Assembly (NCBI RefSeq): GCF_025376885.1
Contig: NZ_JAHUBR010000005.1
Location: 62,001-126,000 of the forward strand
DNA: 64,000 nucleotides
Direction: 5' to 3'
Origin: Pseudoruegeria sp. SHC-113
GTDB taxonomy: Bacteria; Pseudomonadota; Alphaproteobacteria; Rhodobacterales; Rhodobacteraceae
Shown: positions 8,732 through 17,804 of the stretch, one piece after another
How the letters are laid out: every line of letters begins with the position of its first letter
Position numbering within the stretch: the first letter of the stretch is position 1
The notes under the pieces: generated by a model
Seen by the model: only the letters and a program-made list of their open reading frames with translations
The model's database searches: none
What the model was told of the DNA's origin: nothing
Translations under genes and position numbers: made by a program

Positions 8732-9810
8732 GCAAGCGCCGGATGTTCGATATCGATTTCCCGTCCGGGGAAGACGAAACGCCCGTCCCCGCGGGGACGG
8801 ATGCGCCCGAGGCCAAGCCCGCGCGCCGCGGCCCGATGGCCAGCGCCATCAGCGAAAACGCCGAAGCCCTACGGCAGCGCCAACAGGCCGAGGCGGCGAT
8901 CCAGCAGGAAAACACCGCGCTTGCCGAGGAATACGTGCGGCTCAAGAAACAAGGGCTGATCGTCGATGCGCTGCCGCTTGATCAGATCCGCAGCGAGAAG
9001 CTGACGCGGGACCGCAGCGCCAGCCGCGACCCGGAGCTTGACGAGCTGAAGGAGTCGATCCGCGCAATTGGGCTTTCGAACCCGATCCGGGTGGAGCAGG
9101 TCGAAGGCGGCTACGAACTTGTGCAGGGCTTCCGGCGGCTCTCAGCTTTCCGCGAACTCTTCGAGGAGACCGGCGATGCGGCCTATGCCAAAATCCCTGC
9201 CGGCTTGCTGCCGAAGGGGGAGGGGCTCGATGCGCTCTATCGCCGGATGGTCGATGAGAACCTCGTGCGCCGCGATATCTCCTTCGCCGAGATGGCGGCG
9301 CTCGCGGTCAATTACGCCGCCGATCCCGGAACCGATTGCGACAGCGTGGAGGAGGCCGTAGCGCGGCTCTACGCTTCCGCCGGGCGTCAAAAGCGCGCCT
9401 ATATCCGCCACTTCGCGGTGCTGCTCGGCGCGGTCGGCGAACGGCTGAAATTCCCCGAGGCAATCCCCCGCGCGCTGGGGCTCGATCTGGAGAAGAAGCT
9501 CGTGTCGGACTCAGGCCAATCCGCCCGCCTGCGTTCGCGGCTTGCCGCCGCGATGGCCACCACGGCGGAGGCCGAGCTGGAGGTGCTGCGCGGCTTCCTG
9601 AAAGAGGCCGCGCCAAAGCCCAGCCGCGAAAGGGCGGGGGCGGCGGAGAAGGTGAAAACAACCTTCCGCCTCTCCGTCCCCGCGGGGACAGTGCGCTGCA
9701 GCGCCACCAAGGGCCGGCTGGAGCTACGCTCGGAGCGGGACTATTCCAGCATCGATCGCGCCCGCCTCGAAAAAGCGCTCGCCGCCTTCCTTGCCGCGCT
9801 GGACGAGTAA
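8728..9810 (+). CDS. parB: Partition protein ParB (RepB-type)
   Basis: 360 residues. The ParB N-terminal (nuclease-like, CTP-binding) domain spans ~90-190, with IRAIGLSNPIRVEQVEGGYE and LVQGFRRLSAFRELFEE, where QGFRR stands for the usual GERR motif. A helix-turn-helix DNA-binding region follows (DISFAEMAALAVNYA, then GRQKRAYIRHFAVLLG), then a C-terminal dimerisation tail. It starts within the last four bases of parA. Two perfect 14-bp palindromes lie inside its own coding sequence (8785-8798 and 9676-9689); these are its likely binding sites. Confidence 0.94.
   Translation: MSKRRMFDIDFPSGEDETPVPAGTDAPEAKPARRGPMASAISENAEALRQRQQAEAAIQQENTALAEEYVRLKKQGLIVDALPLDQIRSEKLTRDRSASRDPELDELKESIRAIGLSNPIRVEQVEGGYELVQGFRRLSAFRELFEETGDAAYAKIPAGLLPKGEGLDALYRRMVDENLVRRDISFAEMAALAVNYAADPGTDCDSVEEAVARLYASAGRQKRAYIRHFAVLLGAVGERLKFPEAIPRALGLDLEKKLVSDSGQSARLRSRLAAAMATTAEAELEVLRGFLKEAAPKPSRERAGAAEKVKTTFRLSVPAGTVRCSATKGRLELRSERDYSSIDRARLEKALAAFLAALDE
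8785..8798. other. Putative parS site 3, inside parB
   Basis: A perfect copy of the 14-bp palindrome near the start of parB, encoding VPAGT in the reading frame. Confidence 0.7.
9676..9689. other. Putative parS site 4, inside parB
   Basis: A perfect copy of the 14-bp palindrome near the 3' end of parB, again encoding VPAGT. Confidence 0.7.
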
Positions 9811-9906
9811 ACCAAACGCCCCCGGAAGCGTCCCCGATGCTTCCGAAATTCACCTAATGCATTGAAAAATATAAAAAATTTTTCCAAAGGCGCACCTCTG
9901 CCCCCT

Positions 9907-9920
9907 GTCCCCGCGGGGAC
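9907..9920. other. Putative parS site 5, downstream of parB
   Basis: A perfect copy of the 14-bp palindrome about 100 bp after the parB stop, in the non-coding gap before the convergent dctM gene. Confidence 0.72.
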
Positions 9921-9958
9921 GCCCCTTCATTCCTCTCGCTTTAAATACCTCGGGGGTG

Positions 9959-9975
9959 CGGGGGCAGAGCCCCCG
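9959..9975. terminator. GC-rich hairpin between convergent parB and dctM
   Basis: CGGGGGC and GCCCCCG form a perfect 7-bp stem around AGA, just beyond the dctM stop codon. No U-run follows in either direction, so it may be an mRNA 3'-end stabiliser rather than a true intrinsic terminator. Confidence 0.45.
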
Positions 9976-9980
9976 CTCCG

Positions 9981-11327
9981 TCAAAAAAACAGCCGCACCA
10001 GCCCCAGGGTGATCGGCGGGAAACCCACCAAAATCGCGATGCGCAGGATGTCGGACAGCACGAAGGGCAGGGCACCCCGGCAGGTCTCGCCGATACGCAC
10101 ATCGCGCGACAGGGCGTTGATGACGAAGAGGTTCATGCCCACGGGCGGCGTGATCAGCCCGATCTCCGCACTCATCAACACGAGGATGCCAAACCAGATG
10201 CCCACCTCGGCGGGCGGGATGCCGAAATCCAGTTGCGTGATGATCGGGATGAAAATCGGCACGGTGAGAAAGATCATCGCCAGCGAATCCATCACCGTTC
10301 CCAGCACCAGATAGAGCAGCAGCATGCCGATCAGAATGGTCCAGGGGCTCAGACCCGAGGTGAGGAAATAACCTGCCAGCGTCTGCGGCACGAGGGCGGA
10401 GGAGAGGAAGGAATTGTAAAAGCCTGCCGCCAGCACGATGAAGAAGATCATCGCCGAGGTCTGCGCGGTGGCCAACAGGGAGTTGCGCAGCCCCGCCAAA
10501 TCCAGCCCCCGGTTGGCCACGGCCACAAGCGCGGTGCCGGCCACGCCCACGGCGGCGGCGGCGGTGGGGGAGAAGACACCGGTGTATATGCCGCCGATCA
10601 CGGCGAGAAAGATCAGCATCACCGGCCAGACGTCCACGAGGGCAGCGCAACGCTCCGCAAGGCTGCGCTTGGGGATCGTGTTGCCCCAGTCCGGCACCAG
10701 CCGCGTGTAGATCGCGATTGTGAGCATATAGCCAAACATCGCCAGCAGGCCGGGCACCAGCGCGGCGGTGAAGAGCTTCTCGATGTTTTCTTCCGCCAGG
10801 ATCGCGTAGACGACCAGCACGATGGAGGGCGGAATCAGGATGCCGAGCGTGCCGCCCGCCGCCAGTGAACCCGTCGCCAGCGCGCCCGAATAGCCGCAGC
10901 GGCGCAGCTCGGGCAGGGCGACCTTGCCCATGGCCGAGGCCGTCGCCAGCGAGGAGCCGCAGACCGCGCCAAAGCCCGCCGACGCCCCGATGGCCGCCAT
11001 CGCGACGCCGCCCTTGCGGTGCCCAAGCCAGGCTTCCGCCGCCCTGAACAAGGCCGTGGACATGCCGCCGCGCGTGGCGAACTCGCTCATCAGCAGAAAC
11101 AGCGGGATGATCGAGAGGGAATAGTTCGTGAACGTGCCGTAGGTAAATGTTTTCAATTGGTTATCCACCATCCGCATGTCACCGGCGAGGATGTAGGTGC
11201 CCATCAGCCCAACGCCGAACATGGCGGCGGCGAGCGGGATGCGGAAGGCGATCAGCACGAGCAGCACGCCGAAGCTCGCCAGCCCGATCTGGAAGTCGGT
11301 CATCACCGAGGTCAGGAACGCGGCCAT
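9981..11327 (-). CDS. dctM: TRAP transporter large permease, DctM family
   Basis: 448 residues with about 12 predicted membrane segments and typical DctM stretches (GTLGILIPPSIVLVVYAILAE, shortened by one at its end in the usual motif; LITPPVGMNLFVIN near the end). This is the Na+- or H+-coupled transport subunit of a tripartite ATP-independent periplasmic transporter. It starts three bases after the dctQ stop. Being the last gene of a minus-strand array that begins with pobA and the pca genes, it most likely helps import an aromatic or organic acid feeding that pathway; this is context-based inference. Confidence 0.93.
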   Translation of the reverse strand: MAAFLTSVMTDFQIGLASFGVLLVLIAFRIPLAAAMFGVGLMGTYILAGDMRMVDNQLKTFTYGTFTNYSLSIIPLFLLMSEFATRGGMSTALFRAAEAWLGHRKGGVAMAAIGASAGFGAVCGSSLATASAMGKVALPELRRCGYSGALATGSLAAGGTLGILIPPSIVLVVYAILAEENIEKLFTAALVPGLLAMFGYMLTIAIYTRLVPDWGNTIPKRSLAERCAALVDVWPVMLIFLAVIGGIYTGVFSPTAAAAVGVAGTALVAVANRGLDLAGLRNSLLATAQTSAMIFFIVLAAGFYNSFLSSALVPQTLAGYFLTSGLSPWTILIGMLLLYLVLGTVMDSLAMIFLTVPIFIPIITQLDFGIPPAEVGIWFGILVLMSAEIGLITPPVGMNLFVINALSRDVRIGETCRGALPFVLSDILRIAILVGFPPITLGLVRLFF

Positions 11328-11330
11328 AGA

Positions 11331-11939
11331 TCACGCCGCCCCGGATTTGAGGATCAGCGCCCGCGCACTGCGTAGCACGCAGAAGCAGGCGATCACGAAG
11401 AAGGCGGCCACGCAGGCTTCGGCGACGATATAGGTCGGCCAGAGCTTGATGCCGAGGATCTGGCTTTCCTGCGCATCACGCAGGCGCTCGCCGATCACGC
11501 CCCAGTTCCCGGCCATAACCTCGGTCATCAAAGTCTCCTCGCTGCGCCGCGCGGGGCGCAGGATCTGGAACCACTGGCGGGTCAGGATCAGGTAGGCGAT
11601 GGCGGCAAGCGAGAGGTCGGCGAGCAGATCCAGCCAGCGGTTGAAACCGGGTGAGAAGCGCGGCTCAAACAGGTCGATGCGGATATGGCCGCGCCGGATC
11701 ATGGCCCAGGGCAGGGCGGCAAAGAGCGCAAAGCCCACGCCGTAGGTCACCAGTTCTTCCTCCCCCAGAATGGGCCCTGTCCAGCCCAGCGGGCCGGTGA
11801 TCGGATCGAGCAGGCGGCCTGCGAGTTTCAGCAGGATGCTGAGGCAGGTGATCAGCGTGGCAAACAGCAGCCCAAGCCCGCCGAGCACGGCAAGCCCTCC
11901 GGCAAATCGGGTAAGCGCGGTTTCAAGGCGGTCAAACAT
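11331..11939 (-). CDS. dctQ: TRAP transporter small permease, DctQ family
   Basis: 202 residues with four predicted membrane segments. The family-like ALPWAMIRRGHIRIDLF stretch is present near residues 73-90. It forms the membrane complex with the DctM protein encoded three bases downstream. It is separated from dctP by 52 bp that can fold into a GC-rich stem-loop, which would fit strong dctP expression with less of the membrane subunits. Confidence 0.9.
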   Translation of the reverse strand: MFDRLETALTRFAGGLAVLGGLGLLFATLITCLSILLKLAGRLLDPITGPLGWTGPILGEEELVTYGVGFALFAALPWAMIRRGHIRIDLFEPRFSPGFNRWLDLLADLSLAAIAYLILTRQWFQILRPARRSEETLMTEVMAGNWGVIGERLRDAQESQILGIKLWPTYIVAEACVAAFFVIACFCVLRSARALILKSGAA

Positions 11940-11958
11940 GGGGGGGATCCGAAAGCAG

Positions 11959-11985
11959 GGGAGGCGCGCCGCGAGAGGCGCCCCC
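11959..11985 (-). other. Stem-loop between dctP and dctQ
   Basis: On the coding strand, GGGCGC-type arms pair with one bulged base (11959-11967 with 11978-11985, loop 11968-11977). It is weaker than the other hairpins of this kind in the window. Confidence 0.4.
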
Positions 11986-11991
11986 GCCGGT

Positions 11992-13011
11992 TCACTGGTT
12001 GGCGGCGATCAGGCCTTGGGCCTGTTCGATCAGCGCATCGCCGTCGATACCTTCCCCGCCCGCGCGCTCCACGAAACGCGTCCAGACAGGGGCGGCGGCG
12101 TCGATCCAGCGGGAGACTTCGGCCTCGTCCAGCGTGATCAGCGTGTTGCCCGCCTTCTCGGCTAGGCTGCGCCCAAAGGCATCGGCCCCGACCATCACCT
12201 CGCCCGCGGTGGCCGACAGCGCCTTGCCGGTCTCGGCGTCAAGGATCGCGCGCAGATCATCGGGCAGGCCCTCGTAGCTGTCCCAATTCATCGCCAGCAC
12301 GAAGGCGGCGGTGTAGAGCGCCTTGCTGCCGCCGATCTCGGTGTGGTTGGTCACAAGCTCGGCAAGCCGGATTGAAGGCGTCACCTCCCACGGGATCACC
12401 GTGCCGTTGATCACGCCCTTGGAGAGGTTTTCAGGGATCGCGGGCAGGGGCATGCCCACCGGGTTCGCGCCCAGTTCGCCCAGCAGATCGGTGACAAGCC
12501 GCGTCGGCCCGCGAAGATCCTTCCCGGCGAGATCTTCCAGTGTCTCAACCGGTTCGGCGGTGTGGATCACGCCGGGGCCATGGACCCAGGCCGCCAGCAC
12601 CTTCACATCGGCAAATTCACCGTCCTGAAGATCGCTCTCCACCAGATCCCAGAAGGCTTTGGAGGTGGCCACGGAGTCTTCCATGATGAAGGGCAGTTCG
12701 AACACCTCGGTGTGGTTGAAGCGGCCCGGCGTGTAGCCCGGCAGCGTGAGGACCGCGTCCACCGCGCCGTCGGAGGCCTGATCGAACAGGTCGGGCGGGC
12801 CACCGCCCAGCGACATGCTGTCAAACACCTGCACCTCGATGCGGCCGTCGGAGGCCTCCTTGATGCGCTCGGCAAAGGGCACAAGGAACTGGCTGTGCAG
12901 CGGTGCCTTGGCCGACATGAAATGATGCACGCGCAGGGTGACCTCCTGCGCCTGAGCGGCGAAGGCGGTGCTGGCCAGCGCGAGCGCGGAAAGCGTGAGT
13001 TTCAGGTTCAT
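11992..13011 (-). CDS. dctP: TRAP transporter periplasmic substrate-binding protein, DctP family
   Basis: 339 residues with a clear Sec signal peptide (MNLKLTLSALALASTAFAAQA). The mature protein shows the DctP pattern: VTLRVHHFMSAKAPLHSQFL, then EVFELPFIMED, then ETLEDLAGKDLRGPTRL with the arginine that usually contacts the substrate carboxylate. It is exported to the periplasm and delivers an organic acid to DctQM. It lies 78 bp downstream of pcaD on the same strand, so an aromatic acid such as 4-hydroxybenzoate or protocatechuate is a plausible ligand, not proven by sequence. Confidence 0.93.
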   Translation of the reverse strand: MNLKLTLSALALASTAFAAQAQEVTLRVHHFMSAKAPLHSQFLVPFAERIKEASDGRIEVQVFDSMSLGGGPPDLFDQASDGAVDAVLTLPGYTPGRFNHTEVFELPFIMEDSVATSKAFWDLVESDLQDGEFADVKVLAAWVHGPGVIHTAEPVETLEDLAGKDLRGPTRLVTDLLGELGANPVGMPLPAIPENLSKGVINGTVIPWEVTPSIRLAELVTNHTEIGGSKALYTAAFVLAMNWDSYEGLPDDLRAILDAETGKALSATAGEVMVGADAFGRSLAEKAGNTLITLDEAEVSRWIDAAAPVWTRFVERAGGEGIDGDALIEQAQGLIAANQ

Positions 13012-13089
13012 CCTATCCTCCCTGGATGGTTGCGGTTTGGGCCGCCTGCGCCTTCTACGCGGGGCAGGGCGGCGGGGTGTGCGCGCGGG

Positions 13090-13878
13090 CTAGGGCAGCC
13101 CGGCGGAAAGATCGGTGAGCAGGCGGGCGACGGCCTCTGGCGCTTCGATGCAGGGCAGGTGGCCGATGCCTTTTAGGCAATGATACTGCGCGCCGGGCAG
13201 GCGGGCGGCGAGGGCCTGCACCACCTCCGGCGGCGTGGCAAGATCGCTGCCGCCTGCAAGGCAGAGCGCGGGGCAGGTGAGCTGTGCAGTCGAGGCCCCG
13301 AGATCTACGTCGCGGATCGCTTCGCAGGTGGCACGGTAGCCCGCTTGCGGCGTGCGGGTGAGCATGGCGCGGTAGCCTTCCAGTTCCGCCGCGCGCGTGG
13401 TGTGGAAATCGGGCGAGAACCAGCGTTCGAGTATGGCATCGGCCATGGGCCCAAGCCCGCCTTTGTCCAGCGTGGCGATGCGGGCGTTCCACGTGGCATC
13501 GTCGCCGATCTTGAAACCGGTGTTGGAGAGCAGCAAGCCCGTCACCAGATCGGGGCGGGTGGCGGCCAGTTGCTGCGCGATCAGCCCGCCGACGGAGACG
13601 CCGCAGATTAGCGCGTCCCGTAGCCCCAGCGCATCCATCAGCGCGGCCAGATCCACGGCGTGATCGGCAATCGACACCGCGCCAAGCTGCGAAAGCCCGT
13701 GGCCGGATTTGTCATACCGCAGGGTGGGCGTGCCGTCCGGCAGGCGGGCCAAGACGCCGTCCCAGATGCGGAAGTCGGTGCCCAGCGAGTTGGCGAAAAC
13801 GATGGGCCGCGCCGCGTCTGTGCCGGGGCTCAAGGCGTAGTGCAGCACGCGGGTGCCGGTATCCAGAAAGGCGGGCAT
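13090..13878 (-). CDS. pcaD: 3-oxoadipate enol-lactonase
   Basis: 262 residues, an alpha/beta hydrolase of the normal PcaD length. The nucleophile elbow GVSVGG (Ser95), an acidic residue in GGSDLATPP and the catalytic His in GIGHLPC are all visible, as is the PcaD-like start PIVFANSLGTDFRIWDGV. It hydrolyses 3-oxoadipate enol-lactone to 3-oxoadipate. It starts right after the BKACE gene in the pca operon and is not fused to PcaC, unlike PcaL fusions. Confidence 0.92.
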   Translation of the reverse strand: MPAFLDTGTRVLHYALSPGTDAARPIVFANSLGTDFRIWDGVLARLPDGTPTLRYDKSGHGLSQLGAVSIADHAVDLAALMDALGLRDALICGVSVGGLIAQQLAATRPDLVTGLLLSNTGFKIGDDATWNARIATLDKGGLGPMADAILERWFSPDFHTTRAAELEGYRAMLTRTPQAGYRATCEAIRDVDLGASTAQLTCPALCLAGGSDLATPPEVVQALAARLPGAQYHCLKGIGHLPCIEAPEAVARLLTDLSAGLP

Positions 13879-13879
13879 C

Positions 13880-14725
13880 TCAGGCGGCCCTCAGGCTTAG
13901 AATGCTGCGGGCCTCTTGTGGGGTCGCCACGGGGCGCTCATGGGCCTCGCAGACCTCCACCGCGCGTTTCACCAGCGCGGCGTTGGAGGGGGCGAGGGTG
14001 GCTTTGTCGAGCCGGACGTTGTCCTCCAGCCCGGTGCGGACATGCCCGCCCGCCGCCACGGCCCATTCGTTGAGCGTGATCTGGTGGCGGCCGATCCCGG
14101 CGGCGCACCACGGGGCATCAGTGCCAAACAGGCGGTGGACAGTTTTGATATAGAAATCAAACACTTCGCGATCCACCGGCATGGCGTTCTTCACCCCCAT
14201 GACGAATTGCACATAGGGCGTGCCCAGCAGTTCGCCGGCTTCCGCCATCTCCTGGGCGCGGAAGATGTGGCTCAGATCGAAGGCCTCGATCTCGGGCTTC
14301 ACATCGTAGGTGCGCATCTCGCTCGCGAGCCATGACACAAGATCCGGCGGGTTCTCATAGACGCGGGTGGGGAAGTTGTTGGATCCCACCGAGAGCGAGG
14401 CCATGTCGGGGCGCAGCGGCAGCATCCCGCCGCGCGCCTGCCCCGCGCCGGAGCGCCCGCCGGTGGAGAGCTGAACGATCATGCCAGGGCAATGGGCTTC
14501 GATCCCTTCCTTCAGGGCGGCGAATTTCTCCGGGTCCGAGGACGGGCTGCCATCGTCGTTGCGCACGTGGCAATGGGCGATCGCGGCCCCGGCCTCGAAG
14601 CTTTCGTGCACGCTCTCCACCTGCTCGGGCACGGTGATCGGCACGGCGGGGTTGTCGGATTTTTGGGCAACGGAGCCGGTGATGGCGACGCAGATGATGC
14701 AGGGTGTTTTCGCGGGATCAGACAT
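13880..14725 (-). CDS. BKACE-family beta-keto acid cleavage enzyme (DUF849)
   Basis: 281 residues. The zinc ligands of the family are visible as H51-C-H53 (AHCHVRN) and E234 (GGHVRTGLEDN), and the VQLSTGGRSG loop is present. BKACE enzymes condense a beta-keto acid with acetyl-CoA, giving acetoacetate and a new acyl-CoA. The gene sits between pcaG and pcaD, where no 3-oxoadipate CoA-transferase or thiolase is seen. With 3-oxoadipate as substrate the products would be succinyl-CoA and acetoacetate. That assignment is inference from position and chemistry. Confidence 0.88.
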   Translation of the reverse strand: MSDPAKTPCIICVAITGSVAQKSDNPAVPITVPEQVESVHESFEAGAAIAHCHVRNDDGSPSSDPEKFAALKEGIEAHCPGMIVQLSTGGRSGAGQARGGMLPLRPDMASLSVGSNNFPTRVYENPPDLVSWLASEMRTYDVKPEIEAFDLSHIFRAQEMAEAGELLGTPYVQFVMGVKNAMPVDREVFDFYIKTVHRLFGTDAPWCAAGIGRHQITLNEWAVAAGGHVRTGLEDNVRLDKATLAPSNAALVKRAVEVCEAHERPVATPQEARSILSLRAA

Positions 14726-14733
14726 TGCGGGCC

Positions 14734-15354
14734 TCAGATATCGAAGAACACGGTTTCGTCCTCGCCTTGCAGGCGGATGTCGAAACGGTAGACGGGCAGG
14801 GGGCCGCCATCAATGCGCGCGGCGATGAGCGTGGCGCGGCGGTGTTCCCATTCGATGAGGGTGAGCACCGGATCGGCGGCATTGGCAGTGGCTTCATCGG
14901 CGAAGTACATCCGCGTGTTGAGCCCGATGTTGATGCCGCGCGCCACCAGCCAGAGGTTGAGATGCGGGGCCTGCAGCGCGCCGCCCCGGCCCTTGCTCGC
15001 GCCGGGTTTCACGGTTTCAAAGGCCCAGACTCCGGTGTCGAAATCGGTGATCACGCGGCCCCAGCCGCGAAAGCCCTCTTCCACCGCGCCGCCGCCTTCG
15101 GGGTGGGCGTAATGGCCTTGGGCATTGGCCTGCCAGACCTCCAGCAGCACGTCCTTGATCGGCGCGCCCATGCCGTCGGTCACCACGCCCTCCACCCGGA
15201 TGCGCTCGCCTTCTGCGTTCGGCCCGGTGATGTCGTGGCCGAGTTCCTCGCGGTAGATGTCAAACCCCGCCGCCCCCGGCGCAAGGCCGATGTGGACGTA
15301 GGGCCCTGCCGTTTGGGAGGCGGTTTCCTTCAGGTACTCAAGCTTCTGCGCCAT
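14734..15354 (-). CDS. pcaG: Protocatechuate 3,4-dioxygenase, alpha subunit
   Basis: 206 residues from ATG 15354, one base after the pcaH stop; a longer in-frame extension lies within pcaH and is rejected. The intradiol dioxygenase fold shows in TASQTAGPYVHIGLAPG, LLEVWQANAQGHYAHP and APHLNLWLVARGIN. The alpha subunit lacks the iron ligands, as expected, and pairs with PcaH to open protocatechuate to 3-carboxy-cis,cis-muconate. Confidence 0.95.
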   Translation of the reverse strand: MAQKLEYLKETASQTAGPYVHIGLAPGAAGFDIYREELGHDITGPNAEGERIRVEGVVTDGMGAPIKDVLLEVWQANAQGHYAHPEGGGAVEEGFRGWGRVITDFDTGVWAFETVKPGASKGRGGALQAPHLNLWLVARGINIGLNTRMYFADEATANAADPVLTLIEWEHRRATLIAARIDGGPLPVYRFDIRLQGEDETVFFDI

Positions 15355-15355
15355 G

Positions 15356-16084
15356 TCAGTTGCCCTCCATGCGGTTCTCAAACATCGTGGAGCGGCGGCC
15401 GCGCAGGATGATGTCGAACTTATAGGCGATGGAATCCAGCGGCACGGTGGCGTTGAGATCGAGCTTTGCGGTGAGCTGGTCGATGGCTTGGGCATCGGGG
15501 ATCGTCTGCACGATGGGGCAGATCGGGATCAGCGGATCGCCTTCGAAATAGCATTGCGTGATCAGCCGCTGCAGGAAGCCCGACCCGAAGACGGACACAT
15601 GGATATGCGCGGGCCGCCAGTTGTTGACCATGTTGCGCCACGGGTAGGCACCGGGTTTCACGGTGCGGAAGGCGTAATGGCCGGTCTCATCGGTCAGCGT
15701 GCGCCCGCAGCCGCCGAAATTCGGATCGATGGGCGCGAGGTAGGTGTCCTTCTTGTGGCGGTAGCGCCCGCCCGCGTTGGCCTGCCAGATCTCGATCAGC
15801 GTGTTGGGCACGGGCTTTGCGTTCTCATCCAGTACGCGGCCATGCAGGATGATGCGCTCGCCGATGGGGCTTTCGCCGGGTTTGGCGTAGTTGCTGAGCA
15901 GGTCATTGTCGCCGGCGTCGATGTCGCTATGGCCAAAGCGCGGACCGGTGATCTCGGAGACGGTGTTTTCCAGCGAAATCAAGGCGTAGCGCGGGGAGCG
16001 GGCGACGGAGGTCTTGTAGCCCGGTGTCAGGGCCGGGGGCTGGAGGCTGCGGTCGCGCTGGTAGTAATCGCCGGTATTTTTCAT
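15356..16084 (-). CDS. pcaH: Protocatechuate 3,4-dioxygenase, beta (iron-binding) subunit
   Basis: 242 residues. The four Fe(III) ligands are Y108, Y147, H160 and H162, with the same spacing (39, 13 and 2 residues) as Tyr408, Tyr447, His460 and His462 of the Pseudomonas enzyme. [17 protein letters not shown] and [13 protein letters not shown] are diagnostic. It overlaps pcaC by four bases and adjoins pcaG, so all three are probably translated together. Confidence 0.97.
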   Translation of the reverse strand: MKNTGDYYQRDRSLQPPALTPGYKTSVARSPRYALISLENTVSEITGPRFGHSDIDAGDNDLLSNYAKPGESPIGERIILHGRVLDENAKPVPNTLIEIWQANAGGRYRHKKDTYLAPIDPNFGGCGRTLTDETGHYAFRTVKPGAYPWRNMVNNWRPAHIHVSVFGSGFLQRLITQCYFEGDPLIPICPIVQTIPDAQAIDQLTAKLDLNATVPLDSIAYKFDIILRGRRSTMFENRMEGN

Positions 16085-16464
16085 GCGCCTTCCTCCAGTT
16101 CCGCGAAGGTTTCCTTGGCCAGTTTGATCGCGTGGTTGGCGCGGGGCACCCCGGCGTAGACGGCCACATGCAGGAAGGCCTGCATCACGTCCTCCGGGCT
16201 GGCCCCGGTGCGGGCGCAGGCGCGGATGTGCATCGGGATCTCCTCGAAATTGCCGGTGGCGGCGAGCAGAGCCAGCGTGAGCATGGAGCGTTCGCGGCGG
16301 GTGATGGTGTCATCGGCCCAGAGCGTGCCCCAGGCGCCCTCGGTGATCAGTGTCTGGAAGGGGGCGTCGAAGGGCGTTTTGGCGGCGTCGGCGCGGGCGA
16401 CGTGATCCTCGCCCAGCACCTCCCGGCGCACGTCCATGCCTGTGTCAAAACGGCTGTTGCTCAT
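16081..16464 (-). CDS. pcaC: 4-carboxymuconolactone decarboxylase
   Basis: 127 residues of the CMD/AhpD-like fold, with [20 protein letters not shown] and [20 protein letters not shown] including the conserved His and Arg region. It converts 4-carboxymuconolactone to 3-oxoadipate enol-lactone, the substrate of PcaD. Two adjacent ATGs (16467 and 16464) are possible starts. It overlaps pcaH by four bases. The preceding cycloisomerase PcaB is not encoded in this window. Confidence 0.95.
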   Translation of the reverse strand: MSNSRFDTGMDVRREVLGEDHVARADAAKTPFDAPFQTLITEGAWGTLWADDTITRRERSMLTLALLAATGNFEEIPMHIRACARTGASPEDVMQAFLHVAVYAGVPRANHAIKLAKETFAELEEGA

Positions 16465-16483
16465 CACAAAATCCTTTCGCGGC

Positions 16484-17737
<1,254 letters not shown>

Positions 17738-17780
17738 CTAATCATGCAAATCGCAGATGAATATTGATAGTTTTGTGTTA

Positions 17781-17804
17781 ATTCATAATCATACGGATAT
17801 GAAT
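17781..17804. promoter_or_regulatory. Inverted repeat at the pcaQ/pobA divergent promoter, probable LysR site
   Basis: ATTCATA (17781-17787) and TATGAAT (17798-17804) are inverted around a 10-bp spacer in a short A+T-rich gap. Size and position fit a LysR-type recognition site that would autoregulate pcaQ; the second arm overlaps the ATG at 17799. Confidence 0.5.

Noticed and set aside
7403-9920. CRISPR-like interpretation of the repeated 14-mer
   Set aside because: The copies are unevenly spaced by hundreds of bases, are palindromic and lie inside genes; no spacers.
13880-14725. The DUF849 protein as the missing PcaB cycloisomerase
   Set aside because: PcaB belongs to the fumarase/argininosuccinate lyase fold; this protein has the BKACE zinc motif and TIM-barrel pattern instead.
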